Program-made: the position numbers and the translations under genes | Shown: positions 23,007 to 32,081 of the stretch, in pieces | How positions within the stretch are numbered: position 1 is the stretch's first letter | Layout: each line of letters starts with the position of its first letter | The notes under the pieces: model-generated | What the model saw: only the letters and a program-made list of their open reading frames with translations | The model's database searches: none | Told to the model about the DNA's origin: nothing | Source of the DNA: SIG480 sp045636865 | GTDB lineage: Bacteria > Bacillota > Clostridia > Oscillospirales > JAAYXM01 | NCBI GenBank assembly: GCA_045636865.1 | Contig: JAZTYJ010000001.1 | Span: forward strand, 1 to 64,000 | DNA: 64,000 nt | Direction of reading: 5' to 3'

Positions 23007-24233
23007 ATGTCAAAGATAAATGTTGTCGGCCTTGGATATATCGGGCTTCCGACTGCGCTTATGTTTGCAACTCATGGTGTGGAGGTTGTTGGAACAGACT
23101 ATAACGCAGAGCTTGTTGCAACACTCAACTCAGGAAAAACGACTTTTGAGGAAGAAGGTCTTTCCAAGCTTTTTAGCAACGCACTTTCCTGCGGAATAAA
23201 GTTTACAACTGAATATGTCAAAACAGATGTGTACATCGTATCTGTTCCGACACCGTACGATAAGGACAGCAAAAAGATTGACCCGAAGTACGTTATAAGT
23301 GCCGTCAGGAGCGTTATGGACGTTTGTGATGCAGGTGCTACGGTCGTAGTTGAGTCTACCGTATCACCGGGAACAATTGACCGTTTTGTCCGCCCTGTTA
23401 TCGAAGAAAATGGCTTTGTTATCGGAAAAGACATAAACCTCGTTCACGCGCCTGAGAGAATCATACCCGGAAATATGGTATATGAGCTTGAGAATAACTC
23501 GAGAACCATCGGTGCAGACTCTCCTGAGATAGGAGAGAAGATAAAAGAGCTTTATGCTTCTTTCTGTAAGGGCGAAATCGTTGTTACCGACATCCGTACG
23601 GCAGAGATGTCAAAGGTCGTTGAAAATACATTCCGCGATATAAACATAGCCTTTGCAAATGAGCTTGCAAAGATTTGCAGAAGCGACAATATGGATGTCT
23701 ATGAGATTATAAGAATTGCAAATAAACATCCGCGAGTAAATATTCTCACACCGGGTCCTGGTGTAGGCGGTCATTGCATTTCGGTTGACCCGTGGTTTTT
23801 GGTCGGCGATTATCCCGAGCTTTCAAAGATAATTCTCACGGCAAGAACAATTAACGACTCAATGCCGGGTTTTGTTCTTGACAGAATTTTAGAGATTATG
23901 AAGGAGAACAACATCTCTGATATTTCACGCGTAGGTCTTTACGGTCTTACCTACAAAGAGGATGTTGACGATATCAGAGAAAGCCCTGCTCTTCAGCTTC
24001 TTGAATTCATGAAGCAGAGAAACGTCGGCACGGCTTCGGCATATGATCCGTTTGTGAAGACGACGATTTGCGACGGTCAGGTTTTTGATTATGACGAATT
24101 CCTCGAGAAGGTTGACCTCGTAGTTGTTCTTACTTCGCACACACACATAAAGGAAAATGCAGAAACCTTAAAGGATAAAGTGGTGTTTGATACACGAAAC
24201 TTTCTCCCGAAGGATAAGGCATATAAGTTATAA
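23007..24233 (+). CDS. UDP-sugar 6-dehydrogenase (WecC / UDP-ManNAc dehydrogenase-like)
   Basis: A 408-residue three-domain nucleotide-sugar dehydrogenase. The NAD motif GLGYIGLP is at residues 7-14. A catalytic Cys is in GPGVGGHCISVDPWFL near residue 255, and that wording is typical of the WecC branch acting on UDP-ManNAc instead of UDP-glucose. The product would feed cell-wall or surface polysaccharide. The ATG at 23007 follows AAGAGGGTG; the long in-frame extension overlaps purA and is rejected. It sits 20 bp after purA, likely in the same transcript. Confidence 0.88.
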   Translation: MSKINVVGLGYIGLPTALMFATHGVEVVGTDYNAELVATLNSGKTTFEEEGLSKLFSNALSCGIKFTTEYVKTDVYIVSVPTPYDKDSKKIDPKYVISAVRSVMDVCDAGATVVVESTVSPGTIDRFVRPVIEENGFVIGKDINLVHAPERIIPGNMVYELENNSRTIGADSPEIGEKIKELYASFCKGEIVVTDIRTAEMSKVVENTFRDINIAFANELAKICRSDNMDVYEIIRIANKHPRVNILTPGPGVGGHCISVDPWFLVGDYPELSKIILTARTINDSMPGFVLDRILEIMKENNISDISRVGLYGLTYKEDVDDIRESPALQLLEFMKQRNVGTASAYDPFVKTTICDGQVFDYDEFLEKVDLVVVLTSHTHIKENAETLKDKVVFDTRNFLPKDKAYKL

Positions 24234-24246
24234 TGAACATAAAAAG

Positions 24247-24272
24247 AGTCCGCTGAAACTTATCAGCGGACT
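24247..24272. terminator. Bidirectional terminator
   Basis: A 10-bp stem (AGTCCGCTGA / TCAGCGGACT) is flanked by A and T tracts; it overlaps the end of the convergent YihY gene. Confidence 0.85.
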
Positions 24273-25108
24273 TTTTTTATATCTGAAATTACTTTATTGA
24301 GCTCGGCCCCGAGCATTATTATTATGCCGGCGAAATAGAACCAGAGCATAAGCAAAATTACGGTTGAAAGTGAGCCGTAGAGAGATAGCGATGAGATGAG
24401 GTTGTTGACGTAGAACGAGAAAGCGGCAGTAAGGATAAGAAATCCGATAAGCGAAAAGAGCGTTCCGGGGATGGTGTCGCGGAAACGGACCTTTACAGAC
24501 GGCAGAAATTTGTATACCGCGGAGAGTATCAGAAACAGAATTGCCGACATTGTTATCCATTGCCAGAAGGAGAAGAGGTCTATAATGTTAAACGGCAGAG
24601 TCAGTTTTGCAATAAGACCTTCGACAAAGCTGCTTCCGAATGCAACAATCGCTATGCAGACAACAAGCATAATTGCAAAAATGAAGAGATAGAGCATTGA
24701 AAAAAGCGTGTTTCTTAAAATGCTTCGTCGGTTTTTCACACCGTATGCGAGGTCAAAGGCGTAAATCAGAGAGCGAACCGAGCGGGATGCCGAGAATATC
24801 GCAAGTATAATACCGAATGAAAGAATTGGAATCGAGCTATTTTGGCTTATATACTCAATATACGTTGCAATGAGAGAAACTATCTGCTCCGGCAGAAACG
24901 GACGCAGAAAGGAAATTGCAGAGGATGACGGAATGTCAAGCGATGCAATTATCGAGTTTATAAAAATCAGAAACGGAAAAATTGAGAGAATGAAGAAGTA
25001 TGCAAGTGTGCCGCCGGCATATCCGATATTGTGAGAAAGAAACCGATCTTTCAGTTCTTTAAAAACAAAGAGAGAAACGTCAGCGGCTTTTTTAAATCGC
25101 TCTTTCAT
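24263..25108 (-). CDS. YihY/BrkB-family membrane protein
   Basis: A 281-residue integral membrane protein with six to seven hydrophobic segments and the family's AGGTLAYFFILSIFPF stretch near residue 32. The family was once called 'ribonuclease BN', wrongly; its function is unknown, and envelope or lipid roles have been proposed. The ATG at 25108 is behind GGGTGGTG. It is downstream of the glycosyltransferase gene on the same strand, with 56 bp between. Confidence 0.88.
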   Translation of the reverse strand: MKERFKKAADVSLFVFKELKDRFLSHNIGYAGGTLAYFFILSIFPFLIFINSIIASLDIPSSSAISFLRPFLPEQIVSLIATYIEYISQNSSIPILSFGIILAIFSASRSVRSLIYAFDLAYGVKNRRSILRNTLFSMLYLFIFAIMLVVCIAIVAFGSSFVEGLIAKLTLPFNIIDLFSFWQWITMSAILFLILSAVYKFLPSVKVRFRDTIPGTLFSLIGFLILTAAFSFYVNNLISSLSLYGSLSTVILLMLWFYFAGIIIMLGAELNKVISDIKKVR

Positions 25109-25164
25109 AAATTCACCACCCTGTATGAGTTTATTATACACCGAAAATGCAAAAATGCAAACTT

Positions 25165-26349
25165 TTAAGCAGAGTGATGCTCTATACAATCAATTATTTT
25201 ATCTGCTGCACCTTTTGCGCCTGAAGCACGCCTAAAGCCATCGGAGATTTTTGCGGCGTTTTGCTTATATGTGCAGTTCTCAAGTACCTGATTTACAGCG
25301 CTCATAAGAGAGAATACATCTGTATTTTCAAGCTTTATTCCCGCACCAAGCTCAAAAACTCTCGTTGCAACGCCCTCCTGTTCGGGAGTTTGCGGAAACA
25401 TAACGAGCGGAACGTCAAAAAACAGGCTTTCGTTTACGCTGTTCATTCCGCAATGCGATATGAATACGTCTGCCTCCTTGAGAACGGCAATCTGGTCAAC
25501 GTGCGGAAAAACGGAGATGTTTTCGGGAAGAGGACCGAAATTATCGAGCGATACGAGTTCTCCGACGGACATAATGACCTGATGCTCCGAATTTGCAAAA
25601 GCGGCTATGCAGTTTTTGTAAAACGGCATCATATCATTGTTGACGGTTCCCATGGAGATATAAATCAGCTTATCGCGTGTTTTTTCAATTTTTGAAGAGG
25701 AAGAGAGAACAGACGGTCCAACGAATGCATATTTTTCCGAAAAGGTTTCGGAATACGGCTGAAATTCGGAGGAGGTATACACGATTGTATGTGTGTTTTC
25801 GTCATTTCCGATAATGTCGAGAATACTTTTGATGGGATAACCCCCGTCCTGTAATCTTTTTATTTGCTTTGAGATTTTCGGAGCAGATAAAAGCATGCGA
25901 AGTAAATCTCCGACACCCCTTTTCATAATCCTTGCCGAATACTTGTTGAAAGCAAAGGTTGTTGTTGACGAAACAAACGGAACTCCAAGCTTTTGTGCTA
26001 TGGCGCGTCCCCATAGTGCCATGGAATCTGCAACTATACAGTCGGGTTTAAAGTCTTTCATCTCTCTTAAAATCGCCTCGTCAAGAGTAAGTGTTGTATC
26101 AACAAGAATCTTTGTTGAGAATGCGAGATCCCGTCCGATGCGGGCAGCATCTTTGGGACTTAACTTTTGCTCCATATCAAAATCATCACAGGATATAAAC
26201 TTTGCGCCGGCATCTTCGATTTTTTCGCGCATCATATTGTACGAATAATAGCGAACCTCGTGTCCCCGGGAGATCAATTCCCGCACAACACCGAGGGTGG
26301 GGTTTGTGTGCCCGTGCGCAGGAATACAAAAGAAAACTATCTTACTCAT
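25165..26349 (-). CDS. GT1 (macrolide-type) UDP-glycosyltransferase
   Basis: A 394-residue GT-B fold enzyme. The N-terminal PAHGHTNPTLGVVREL is the acceptor-domain signature, and the C-terminal FISHCGMNSVNESLFFDVPLVMFPQ... is the UDP-sugar donor signature of the MGT/UGT group. It should glycosylate a small hydrophobic molecule, either a self-made glycolipid or a xenobiotic. It lies 5 bp behind an AbrB-like regulator gene and probably shares its promoter and palindromic operator. The acceptor is unknown. Confidence 0.87.
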   Translation of the reverse strand: MSKIVFFCIPAHGHTNPTLGVVRELISRGHEVRYYSYNMMREKIEDAGAKFISCDDFDMEQKLSPKDAARIGRDLAFSTKILVDTTLTLDEAILREMKDFKPDCIVADSMALWGRAIAQKLGVPFVSSTTTFAFNKYSARIMKRGVGDLLRMLLSAPKISKQIKRLQDGGYPIKSILDIIGNDENTHTIVYTSSEFQPYSETFSEKYAFVGPSVLSSSSKIEKTRDKLIYISMGTVNNDMMPFYKNCIAAFANSEHQVIMSVGELVSLDNFGPLPENISVFPHVDQIAVLKEADVFISHCGMNSVNESLFFDVPLVMFPQTPEQEGVATRVFELGAGIKLENTDVFSLMSAVNQVLENCTYKQNAAKISDGFRRASGAKGAADKIIDCIEHHSA

Positions 26350-26354
26350 ATTTT

Positions 26355-26564
26355 TTACTCCTCTATTTCAGAAAAAATCTGCCTGATGGTATCCTGCTGT
26401 TTTTTCTTTGGCAAAATAGCAATTCCTCTCGATTTATCGCCGAGAACAATGATTTCATCTCCCGGATTTAAGTCAAACATTTCACGCGCTTCTTTCGGGA
26501 TGACAAATTGCCCCTTTTCACCGATTTTGACCATCCATGCAAATTTTTCGCCGTTTATATTCAT
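26355..26564 (-). CDS. AbrB/MazE-type DNA-binding protein
   Basis: A 69-residue swapped-hairpin (AbrB) domain protein with the core GEKGQFVIPKEAREMFDLNPGDEIIVL, followed by a short helical tail. The ATG at 26564 is chosen for its spacing from AAAGGAG; a TTG at 26570 is also in frame. No toxin gene follows, so it is a regulator rather than an antitoxin. It likely controls its own operon with the glycosyltransferase via the palindrome over the -10 box. Confidence 0.88.
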   Translation of the reverse strand: MNINGEKFAWMVKIGEKGQFVIPKEAREMFDLNPGDEIIVLGDKSRGIAILPKKKQQDTIRQIFSEIEE

Positions 26565-26586
26565 TTCCAAAACTCCTTTGTGTGAT

Positions 26587-26606
26587 TAGTATGAATAATC
26601 ATACTA
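26587..26606. promoter_or_regulatory. Palindrome overlapping the -10 box, candidate autoregulatory operator
   Basis: TAGTATGA-ATAA-TCATACTA has perfect 8-bp arms and covers the TATGAT box of the AbrB operon, 23 bp before its start codon. Confidence 0.65.
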
Positions 26607-26626
26607 CGGTTTTGGAAGAATGTCAA
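26598..26626 (-). promoter_or_regulatory. Promoter of the AbrB-glycosyltransferase operon
   Basis: On the minus strand TTGACA and TATGAT are spaced by 17 bp. Confidence 0.8.
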
Positions 26627-26674
26627 TGAAATGTAGCTACCGTCAAATAAAGTTATGTTAATCAGGAGTTTGTG

Positions 26675-26703
26675 TTGTTTTTCGAAATAAAGTTTGTTAT
26701 AAT
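26675..26703 (+). promoter_or_regulatory. Promoter of the recJ operon
   Basis: TTGTTT and TATAAT are spaced by 17 bp, 30 bp before recJ. It may drive the long rightward run recJ to hemZ. Confidence 0.6.
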
Positions 26704-26733
26704 ATAAAGATAAACAATAAAGGACTTTTGAAT

Positions 26734-28773
26734 ATGAAAAAAACAAAATGGATTACTGGAAAATACGATGAAAATATCGCAAAGCATCTTGAGGATGTGC
26801 TGAATGTTCCGTCGCTCACGGCAAAGCTTTTAGCCGTCCGCGGCATAAAGAACGAGGACGAGGCGCGTTTGTTTCTCAAGAAGGATACTGCCGATCTGCA
26901 CGATCCGTTTCTATTGAAGGATATGGATCTCGCAGTTGCGCGAATAACGCAGGCACTCTCGGACGATGAGACGATTGCGGTATACGGTGACTACGATGCA
27001 GACGGTGTTACCTCTACATACATACTCACCGATTACCTTATAAGTTGCGGTGCAAAGTGCGTTCACTACATACCGGACAGATTCGGCGACGGATACGGTA
27101 TTTCAGAAACGGGACTTTCTTATCTTCTTGAAAAGGGTGTTTCGCTTATCGTTACGGTGGATACAGGCATAACCGCAGGAGCAGAGGTTGAATACGCAAA
27201 AGAACTCGGTATGGATATCGTTGTCACAGACCACCACAAATGCGCGGAGACGCTTCCTGCGGCGGTGGCGGTAGTAAATCCGAACCGTGAGGACTGCACA
27301 TATCCGTTCAGGCCGCTTGCAGGTGTCGGCGTTGCGTTCAAGCTTATTTGCGCGCTTTCGGGCTCGGATGAAGAGGTCATAAAAAAGTATCTGCCGTATG
27401 TCTGCATCGGAACGATCGCAGACGTAATGCCGATAACGGACGAAAACCGTGTTATCGTTGCAAACGGACTTGAACTCATTTCGGAAAATCCCGATCCGGG
27501 GCTTTCGGCACTTATGGATGTCGCGGGATTCAAGAGAAGTGAGAAGCTGACATCGGGAGCAGTAGGCTTTCTTATCGGACCGAGAATGAACGCGGCAGGA
27601 AGAATGGGAAGTGCGGATATTGCGCTTTCACTTCTTCGCGCAGACGAGGGGGATGCACCCTCAATCGCAAAGGAGATAGACGAGAAAAACCGCGAGCGTC
27701 AGCTTTGTGAAAGCGGCATTATGAAAGAGGCTCTTGCCGTTATGGAGGAACATCCCGAGTATAAAGACGATTCCATAATCATCCTTTCAGGAAAGGACTG
27801 GCATCACGGAGTTCTCGGCATAGTTGCGTCAAGGATATGCTCACTCTTTTCGCGTCCTGCAATTCTGATATCTGAAGACGAAGAGGGATGCCGTGGCTCA
27901 GGAAGAAGCGTTTCGGGCGTCAGCCTTCATAATGCGCTTTCTGCTTGCAGCGATCTTCTCGAAAAATTCGGAGGACACGACCTCGCCGCAGGCATACTTA
28001 TAAAGAAAGAGAATATAGCGGAGTTTCGCCGCCGCATGAATGAAGCTTTAGCACCTGAAATGGAGAGCTATGTGCCGGAGCTTGAGATTGATTTTGCGGC
28101 AGATTCATCAGAGCTTACGCTTTCACAGCTTCACGCACTTCGTGCGATGGAGCCGTATGGCAAGGAAAACGAAGCTCCAAAGCTTCGCCTTGACAGCTGT
28201 AAGGTTTCAAAGATTTCGCCGATAGGAAACGGCAGACACACAAAAATAGCAATTGAACACGGCGTAAGACTTCAATGCGTGTATTTCGGGATAAAGTGTG
28301 AAGAGCTTCCGTTTGCGGAGGGTGATTATATCGACATAGTATTTACCCCCGAGATAAACAACTATATGGGAGAGAACGTGCAGCTTCACATTAAGGATGC
28401 ACGCCCGACAGAGGATGACCTTGCCGATATAGACGGTGCATACGAGTGCCTTGATGATGCAAGGAAAGGCGTGAGAGACGAAAAAATATCTCTTGCATAT
28501 GATGAACTCGGAGGCATATGGAAGACTCTCACAAGACAGGGCTTTCCGACTTCGGCACCGATTACCGAAGTAAGACGGCTAATCTGCAGAAATGCGACCT
28601 CCGGTGCGCTTAAAAAGCTCTTTGTTGCGATGCAGATTTTTTCGGAAGTCGGGCTTATGAGCTTTGAAATTTCTGATTACAGAATATTTATTGAAATTGC
28701 AAATCACAATAACAAGGTTGACCTTAACGATTCAAAAACATATTTACTTTATAAAAACAGTGGGGGCAGGTGA
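26734..28773 (+). CDS. recJ: Single-stranded-DNA exonuclease RecJ
   Basis: A 679-residue protein with DHH-family motifs: DYDADG at residues 86-91, VDTG, DHH at 166-168, then the DHHA1 segment (GSGRSVSGVSLHNAL, GGHDLAAG) and the OB-type C-terminal domain. It digests ssDNA 5'-3' in recombination and repair. The ATG at 26734 follows AAAGGAC; the TTG at 26728 is less likely. The recJ-rsh-dtd order is common in Firmicutes, but the usual apt gene between recJ and rsh is absent. Confidence 0.95.
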   Translation: MKKTKWITGKYDENIAKHLEDVLNVPSLTAKLLAVRGIKNEDEARLFLKKDTADLHDPFLLKDMDLAVARITQALSDDETIAVYGDYDADGVTSTYILTDYLISCGAKCVHYIPDRFGDGYGISETGLSYLLEKGVSLIVTVDTGITAGAEVEYAKELGMDIVVTDHHKCAETLPAAVAVVNPNREDCTYPFRPLAGVGVAFKLICALSGSDEEVIKKYLPYVCIGTIADVMPITDENRVIVANGLELISENPDPGLSALMDVAGFKRSEKLTSGAVGFLIGPRMNAAGRMGSADIALSLLRADEGDAPSIAKEIDEKNRERQLCESGIMKEALAVMEEHPEYKDDSIIILSGKDWHHGVLGIVASRICSLFSRPAILISEDEEGCRGSGRSVSGVSLHNALSACSDLLEKFGGHDLAAGILIKKENIAEFRRRMNEALAPEMESYVPELEIDFAADSSELTLSQLHALRAMEPYGKENEAPKLRLDSCKVSKISPIGNGRHTKIAIEHGVRLQCVYFGIKCEELPFAEGDYIDIVFTPEINNYMGENVQLHIKDARPTEDDLADIDGAYECLDDARKGVRDEKISLAYDELGGIWKTLTRQGFPTSAPITEVRRLICRNATSGALKKLFVAMQIFSEVGLMSFEISDYRIFIEIANHNNKVDLNDSKTYLLYKNSGGR

Positions 28774-28779
28774 TTAGTT

Positions 28780-30957
28780 ATGATGCCTGAAGAAAAATAC
28801 CAGGAGCTTGTTTCAAAAATTAAAGGCGATATGACGGAGAAGGACAAAGAGCTTCTCCACGAGGCATATGACTGTGCAACCGCCGCACACGAAGGACAGA
28901 AACGACGTGACGGAAGCGACTATGTTACGCATCCGATTGCGGTAGCGGAGATCGTTGCGGAGATGGGGCTTGACGTTGAGTCGCTCATATCTGCGCTTTT
29001 GCACGACTGCATTGAGGATACGGAATTTGGTTACGACAAGATAAAGGCAAAGTTCGGAAAAGAAGTTGCAGAGATTGTTGACGGTGTTTCAAAGCTTACG
29101 AGAATGCCGTATGTCAGCAAGGAAGAGGCGCAGATTGAAAACCTTCGCAAGATGTTTCTTGCAATGGGCAAGGACATCAGGGTTATTCTCATAAAGATTG
29201 CAGACAGACTCCACAATATGAGAACAATTGAGTTCCACAAGCCTGAAAAACAGAGAGAAAAGTCGCTTGAGACGATGGAGGTATATGCGCCTCTTGCACA
29301 TCGCCTCGGTATGCAGAGGGTGAAATGGGAGCTTGAAGACCGCTCTATGCGCTGTCTTGACCCTGTCGGTTATGCCGAAATTACCGACGAGCTTGAAAAG
29401 AGAAGCCGGGAGACTGAAGAGTTTCTTGAGCATATCAAGGACCGTCTTGTAGAGCGCCTTAACGAAGCGGGAATTGAGGCTACGCTCAAAAGCCGTGTCA
29501 AGCACATATACAGCATCTATAAGAAGATGTATACTCAGCACAAGACGATGGACGAGGTTTACGACCTTTATGCGATGCGTGTCATCGTGGACACGGTGGC
29601 AGACTGTTACAACGTTCTTGGTTTTATTCATGATATGTACCGCCCGATTCCGGGACGCTTTAAAGACTATATAAGCACACCGAAGGCGAATATGTATCAG
29701 TCGCTTCATACAACGGTTATCGGACGTGAAGGCATCCCGTTTGAGGTGCAGATAAGAACTCACGAAATGCATCACACCGCGGAGTACGGTATCGCGGCGC
29801 ATTGGAAGTACAAATCGGGCATAAGCAAAAGCACGCTTGAAGAAAAGCTTGCGTGGGTGCGTCAGCTTATGGAAAGTCAGGAGGTTGAAGACGAGGATTT
29901 TGTAACGTCGCTAAAGACGGATATGTTTAGTGATGAAGTTTTTGTCTTCACGCCAAACGGTGACGTTGTAAGCCTGCCTGCAGGCTCAACTCCCATCGAC
30001 TTTGCATATTCAATCCACTCTGCGGTCGGAAACCGTATGATCGGCGCAAAGGTAAACTCACGTATGGTTCAGCTTGACTATAAGCTTCAGAACGGTGAAA
30101 TCGTAGAAATACTTACCTCAAATTCAGGTAAGGGTCCGAGCCGTGACTGGACCAATATCGCAAAGACGAGCGAAGCAAGAAACAAGATTAAGCAGTGGTT
30201 TAAGCGCGAGTGCAGAGAAGAAAACATCGCACGCGGCAAAGCGGAGCTTGAGCTTGCACTCAAGCGCGAGGGAATTTCACTCTCTGATGATGAGCGCGAG
30301 CAGATCCTTCTTTCCGTTGCAAACAGAATGTCTTTCCAGCATGTAAATGAGATGTTTGCAAGTATCGGATACGGCGGAATAAAGCTCAGCCGCGTAATAA
30401 ACAGAATACGCACGGAAAAAGAGAAGAACAAGCCGGACGTCCGCGATGATGAAGAGATTATGCGCGAGACGGTGGTCTCCGAGCAGAAGAAAAAGAGCTC
30501 GAATTCGGGTGTTATTGTTCCGGGTGTTGAAAACTGTATGGTTAAGTTTGCACGTTGTTGTACACCTATTCCGGGCGACTCCATCATCGGATTTATAACG
30601 AGGGGTTACGGTGTTTCCGTTCACCGTGCGGATTGCCAGAATGTTACGAGCGCGATGAAGAATTCAGAGGATCTGAGCCGATGGATAAGCGTTTTCTGGG
30701 CAGAGGACATCAAAGAAAATTTCCAGACCTCACTCCAGATTTCCGCAAAGGACAGAGCAGGGCTTATTATGGACGTTGCGGCAATATTCAACAACCTCAA
30801 ACTGCCTGTTCTTGCACTTGACGCAAGACGTCTTGGTGACGGATATGCGATAATCAACGTTGTTTTAAACATAAACGGAAAAGAGCAGCTTGAATTTGTA
30901 ATGAACAAGCTTCACAGCGTACAGGGACTTATCGACGTAAAACGTTCGCGAAACTGA
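28780..30957 (+). CDS. Bifunctional (p)ppGpp synthetase/hydrolase (RelA/SpoT family)
   Basis: A 725-residue long RSH protein. The HD hydrolase domain carries LLHDCIEDT near residue 70, so hydrolysis should be active. The synthetase domain has RFKD in RPIPGRFKDY near residue 290, the form typical of bifunctional enzymes. A TGS domain (VFVFTPNGDVVSLPAGST) starts near 390, followed by a helical and zinc-finger region (CCTPIPGD) and a C-terminal ACT domain. It controls the stringent response from the ribosome. It begins 6 bp after recJ. Confidence 0.95.
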   Translation: MMPEEKYQELVSKIKGDMTEKDKELLHEAYDCATAAHEGQKRRDGSDYVTHPIAVAEIVAEMGLDVESLISALLHDCIEDTEFGYDKIKAKFGKEVAEIVDGVSKLTRMPYVSKEEAQIENLRKMFLAMGKDIRVILIKIADRLHNMRTIEFHKPEKQREKSLETMEVYAPLAHRLGMQRVKWELEDRSMRCLDPVGYAEITDELEKRSRETEEFLEHIKDRLVERLNEAGIEATLKSRVKHIYSIYKKMYTQHKTMDEVYDLYAMRVIVDTVADCYNVLGFIHDMYRPIPGRFKDYISTPKANMYQSLHTTVIGREGIPFEVQIRTHEMHHTAEYGIAAHWKYKSGISKSTLEEKLAWVRQLMESQEVEDEDFVTSLKTDMFSDEVFVFTPNGDVVSLPAGSTPIDFAYSIHSAVGNRMIGAKVNSRMVQLDYKLQNGEIVEILTSNSGKGPSRDWTNIAKTSEARNKIKQWFKRECREENIARGKAELELALKREGISLSDDEREQILLSVANRMSFQHVNEMFASIGYGGIKLSRVINRIRTEKEKNKPDVRDDEEIMRETVVSEQKKKSSNSGVIVPGVENCMVKFARCCTPIPGDSIIGFITRGYGVSVHRADCQNVTSAMKNSEDLSRWISVFWAEDIKENFQTSLQISAKDRAGLIMDVAAIFNNLKLPVLALDARRLGDGYAIINVVLNINGKEQLEFVMNKLHSVQGLIDVKRSRN

Positions 30958-30982
30958 CAGAAAAACAAAGGAGGAGACACTT

Positions 30983-31432
30983 GTGCGTGCAGTTATCACA
31001 CGTGTCAAAAGCGCAGAAGTAAAAATTGACGGCGCAATACACTCAAAAATAGGAAACGGTCTTCTTATTCTGCTTGGCGTATCGCAGGAGGATACGGTAG
31101 CAGATGCGGAGTATCTCGCAAAGAAGATTTCCATGATGCGGATCTTTGAAGATTCAGAGGAAAAATTAAATCTCTCCTGTGCAGATATCGGCGGAGAGAT
31201 GATGGTCGTGTCAAACTTCACGCTCTATGCGGCAACGAGAAAAGGAAACCGCCCGAGCTTTACGGATGCGGCAAGACCGGAGCTTGCAAAGCCGTTGTAT
31301 GAGTATTTTACGGAGCTCTTAAGAGATGCGGGATATCATACGGAAACAGGCGTTTTCGGTGCGTATATGGAGCTTTCTTCTATAAACGACGGACCGATAA
31401 CAATCGTTATGGATACAAGCGAGATTAAATAA
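30983..31432 (+). CDS. dtd: D-aminoacyl-tRNA deacylase
   Basis: A 149-residue protein of standard length, starting at GTG 30983 behind GGAGGAG. It removes D-amino acids from mischarged tRNA. The cross-subunit substrate motif is NDGPITI near residue 135. The usual SQFTL motif reads SNFTL here, a Gln-to-Asn change in a very conserved spot. The rest (KGNRPSF) is normal, so the protein is probably active. Confidence 0.92.
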   Translation: MRAVITRVKSAEVKIDGAIHSKIGNGLLILLGVSQEDTVADAEYLAKKISMMRIFEDSEEKLNLSCADIGGEMMVVSNFTLYAATRKGNRPSFTDAARPELAKPLYEYFTELLRDAGYHTETGVFGAYMELSSINDGPITIVMDTSEIK

Positions 31433-31451
31433 GATTTTCCGGAGGAGTATT

Positions 31452-32081
31452 ATGAATATAGAAGCATTCGTTGTGGGATTTCTCGGCACAAACTGCTACC
31501 TTGTTCACGATGGAAAGAGTGCAGTTATTATAGATCCGGGTGCTGACGGCGAAAGAATTCTTGCAAGGGCAGAAGATCTGGGGGTAAAAATCGAATATGT
31601 ATTTCTCACTCACGGACACTTTGACCACACAATGTCTGTAAAGGGGATTACGGATAAAACCGGTGCACGCCTCGTCTCGACAGAGGGCGAGAGACTTCGT
31701 CTTACAGATGCATCCGTTTCGGGGCATACAATGCTTCGGAACCGTGAGTTTACTCCGCTTTATGCAGATGTCGAAGTCAGAGACGGAGAAATCATCACGG
31801 TTGGCGATATGAAGTTTATGTTTCTGATTACTCCCGGACACACGGAAGGAAGTGTCTGCATTATGGCTGAAGACGTTATCTTTTCGGGAGATACACTCTT
31901 TAAGGGAACCTGCGGCAGATGCGATCTTGCAGGCGGCGATATTTCTGATATGTTCAAATCACTTAGGAGATTGTATGAACTTTCGGGGGATTACAGAGTT
32001 CTTCCGGGGCATGAGGAAGAGACAACCCTTTCACGCGAGAGGACAGAAAATCCATATATGGCAGAGGCGATAAGACGTTGA
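31452..32081 (+). CDS. Metallo-beta-lactamase-fold hydrolase (glyoxalase II-like)
   Basis: A 209-residue protein with the dinuclear metal motif THGHFDH near residue 55, then TPGHTEGS, SGDTLF and PGHEEE in the normal order. Small members like this are often called hydroxyacylglutathione hydrolase-like, but clostridia usually lack glutathione, so another thioester is likely. The start follows CCGGAGGAG. Its stop overlaps the TTG start of hemZ. Confidence 0.88.
   Translation: MNIEAFVVGFLGTNCYLVHDGKSAVIIDPGADGERILARAEDLGVKIEYVFLTHGHFDHTMSVKGITDKTGARLVSTEGERLRLTDASVSGHTMLRNREFTPLYADVEVRDGEIITVGDMKFMFLITPGHTEGSVCIMAEDVIFSGDTLFKGTCGRCDLAGGDISDMFKSLRRLYELSGDYRVLPGHEEETTLSRERTENPYMAEAIRR

Noticed and set aside
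26355..26564. Toxin-antitoxin module with the AbrB/MazE-like protein as antitoxin
   Set aside because: The next gene is a complete glycosyltransferase 5 bp away and no MazF- or PIN-like frame is nearby.
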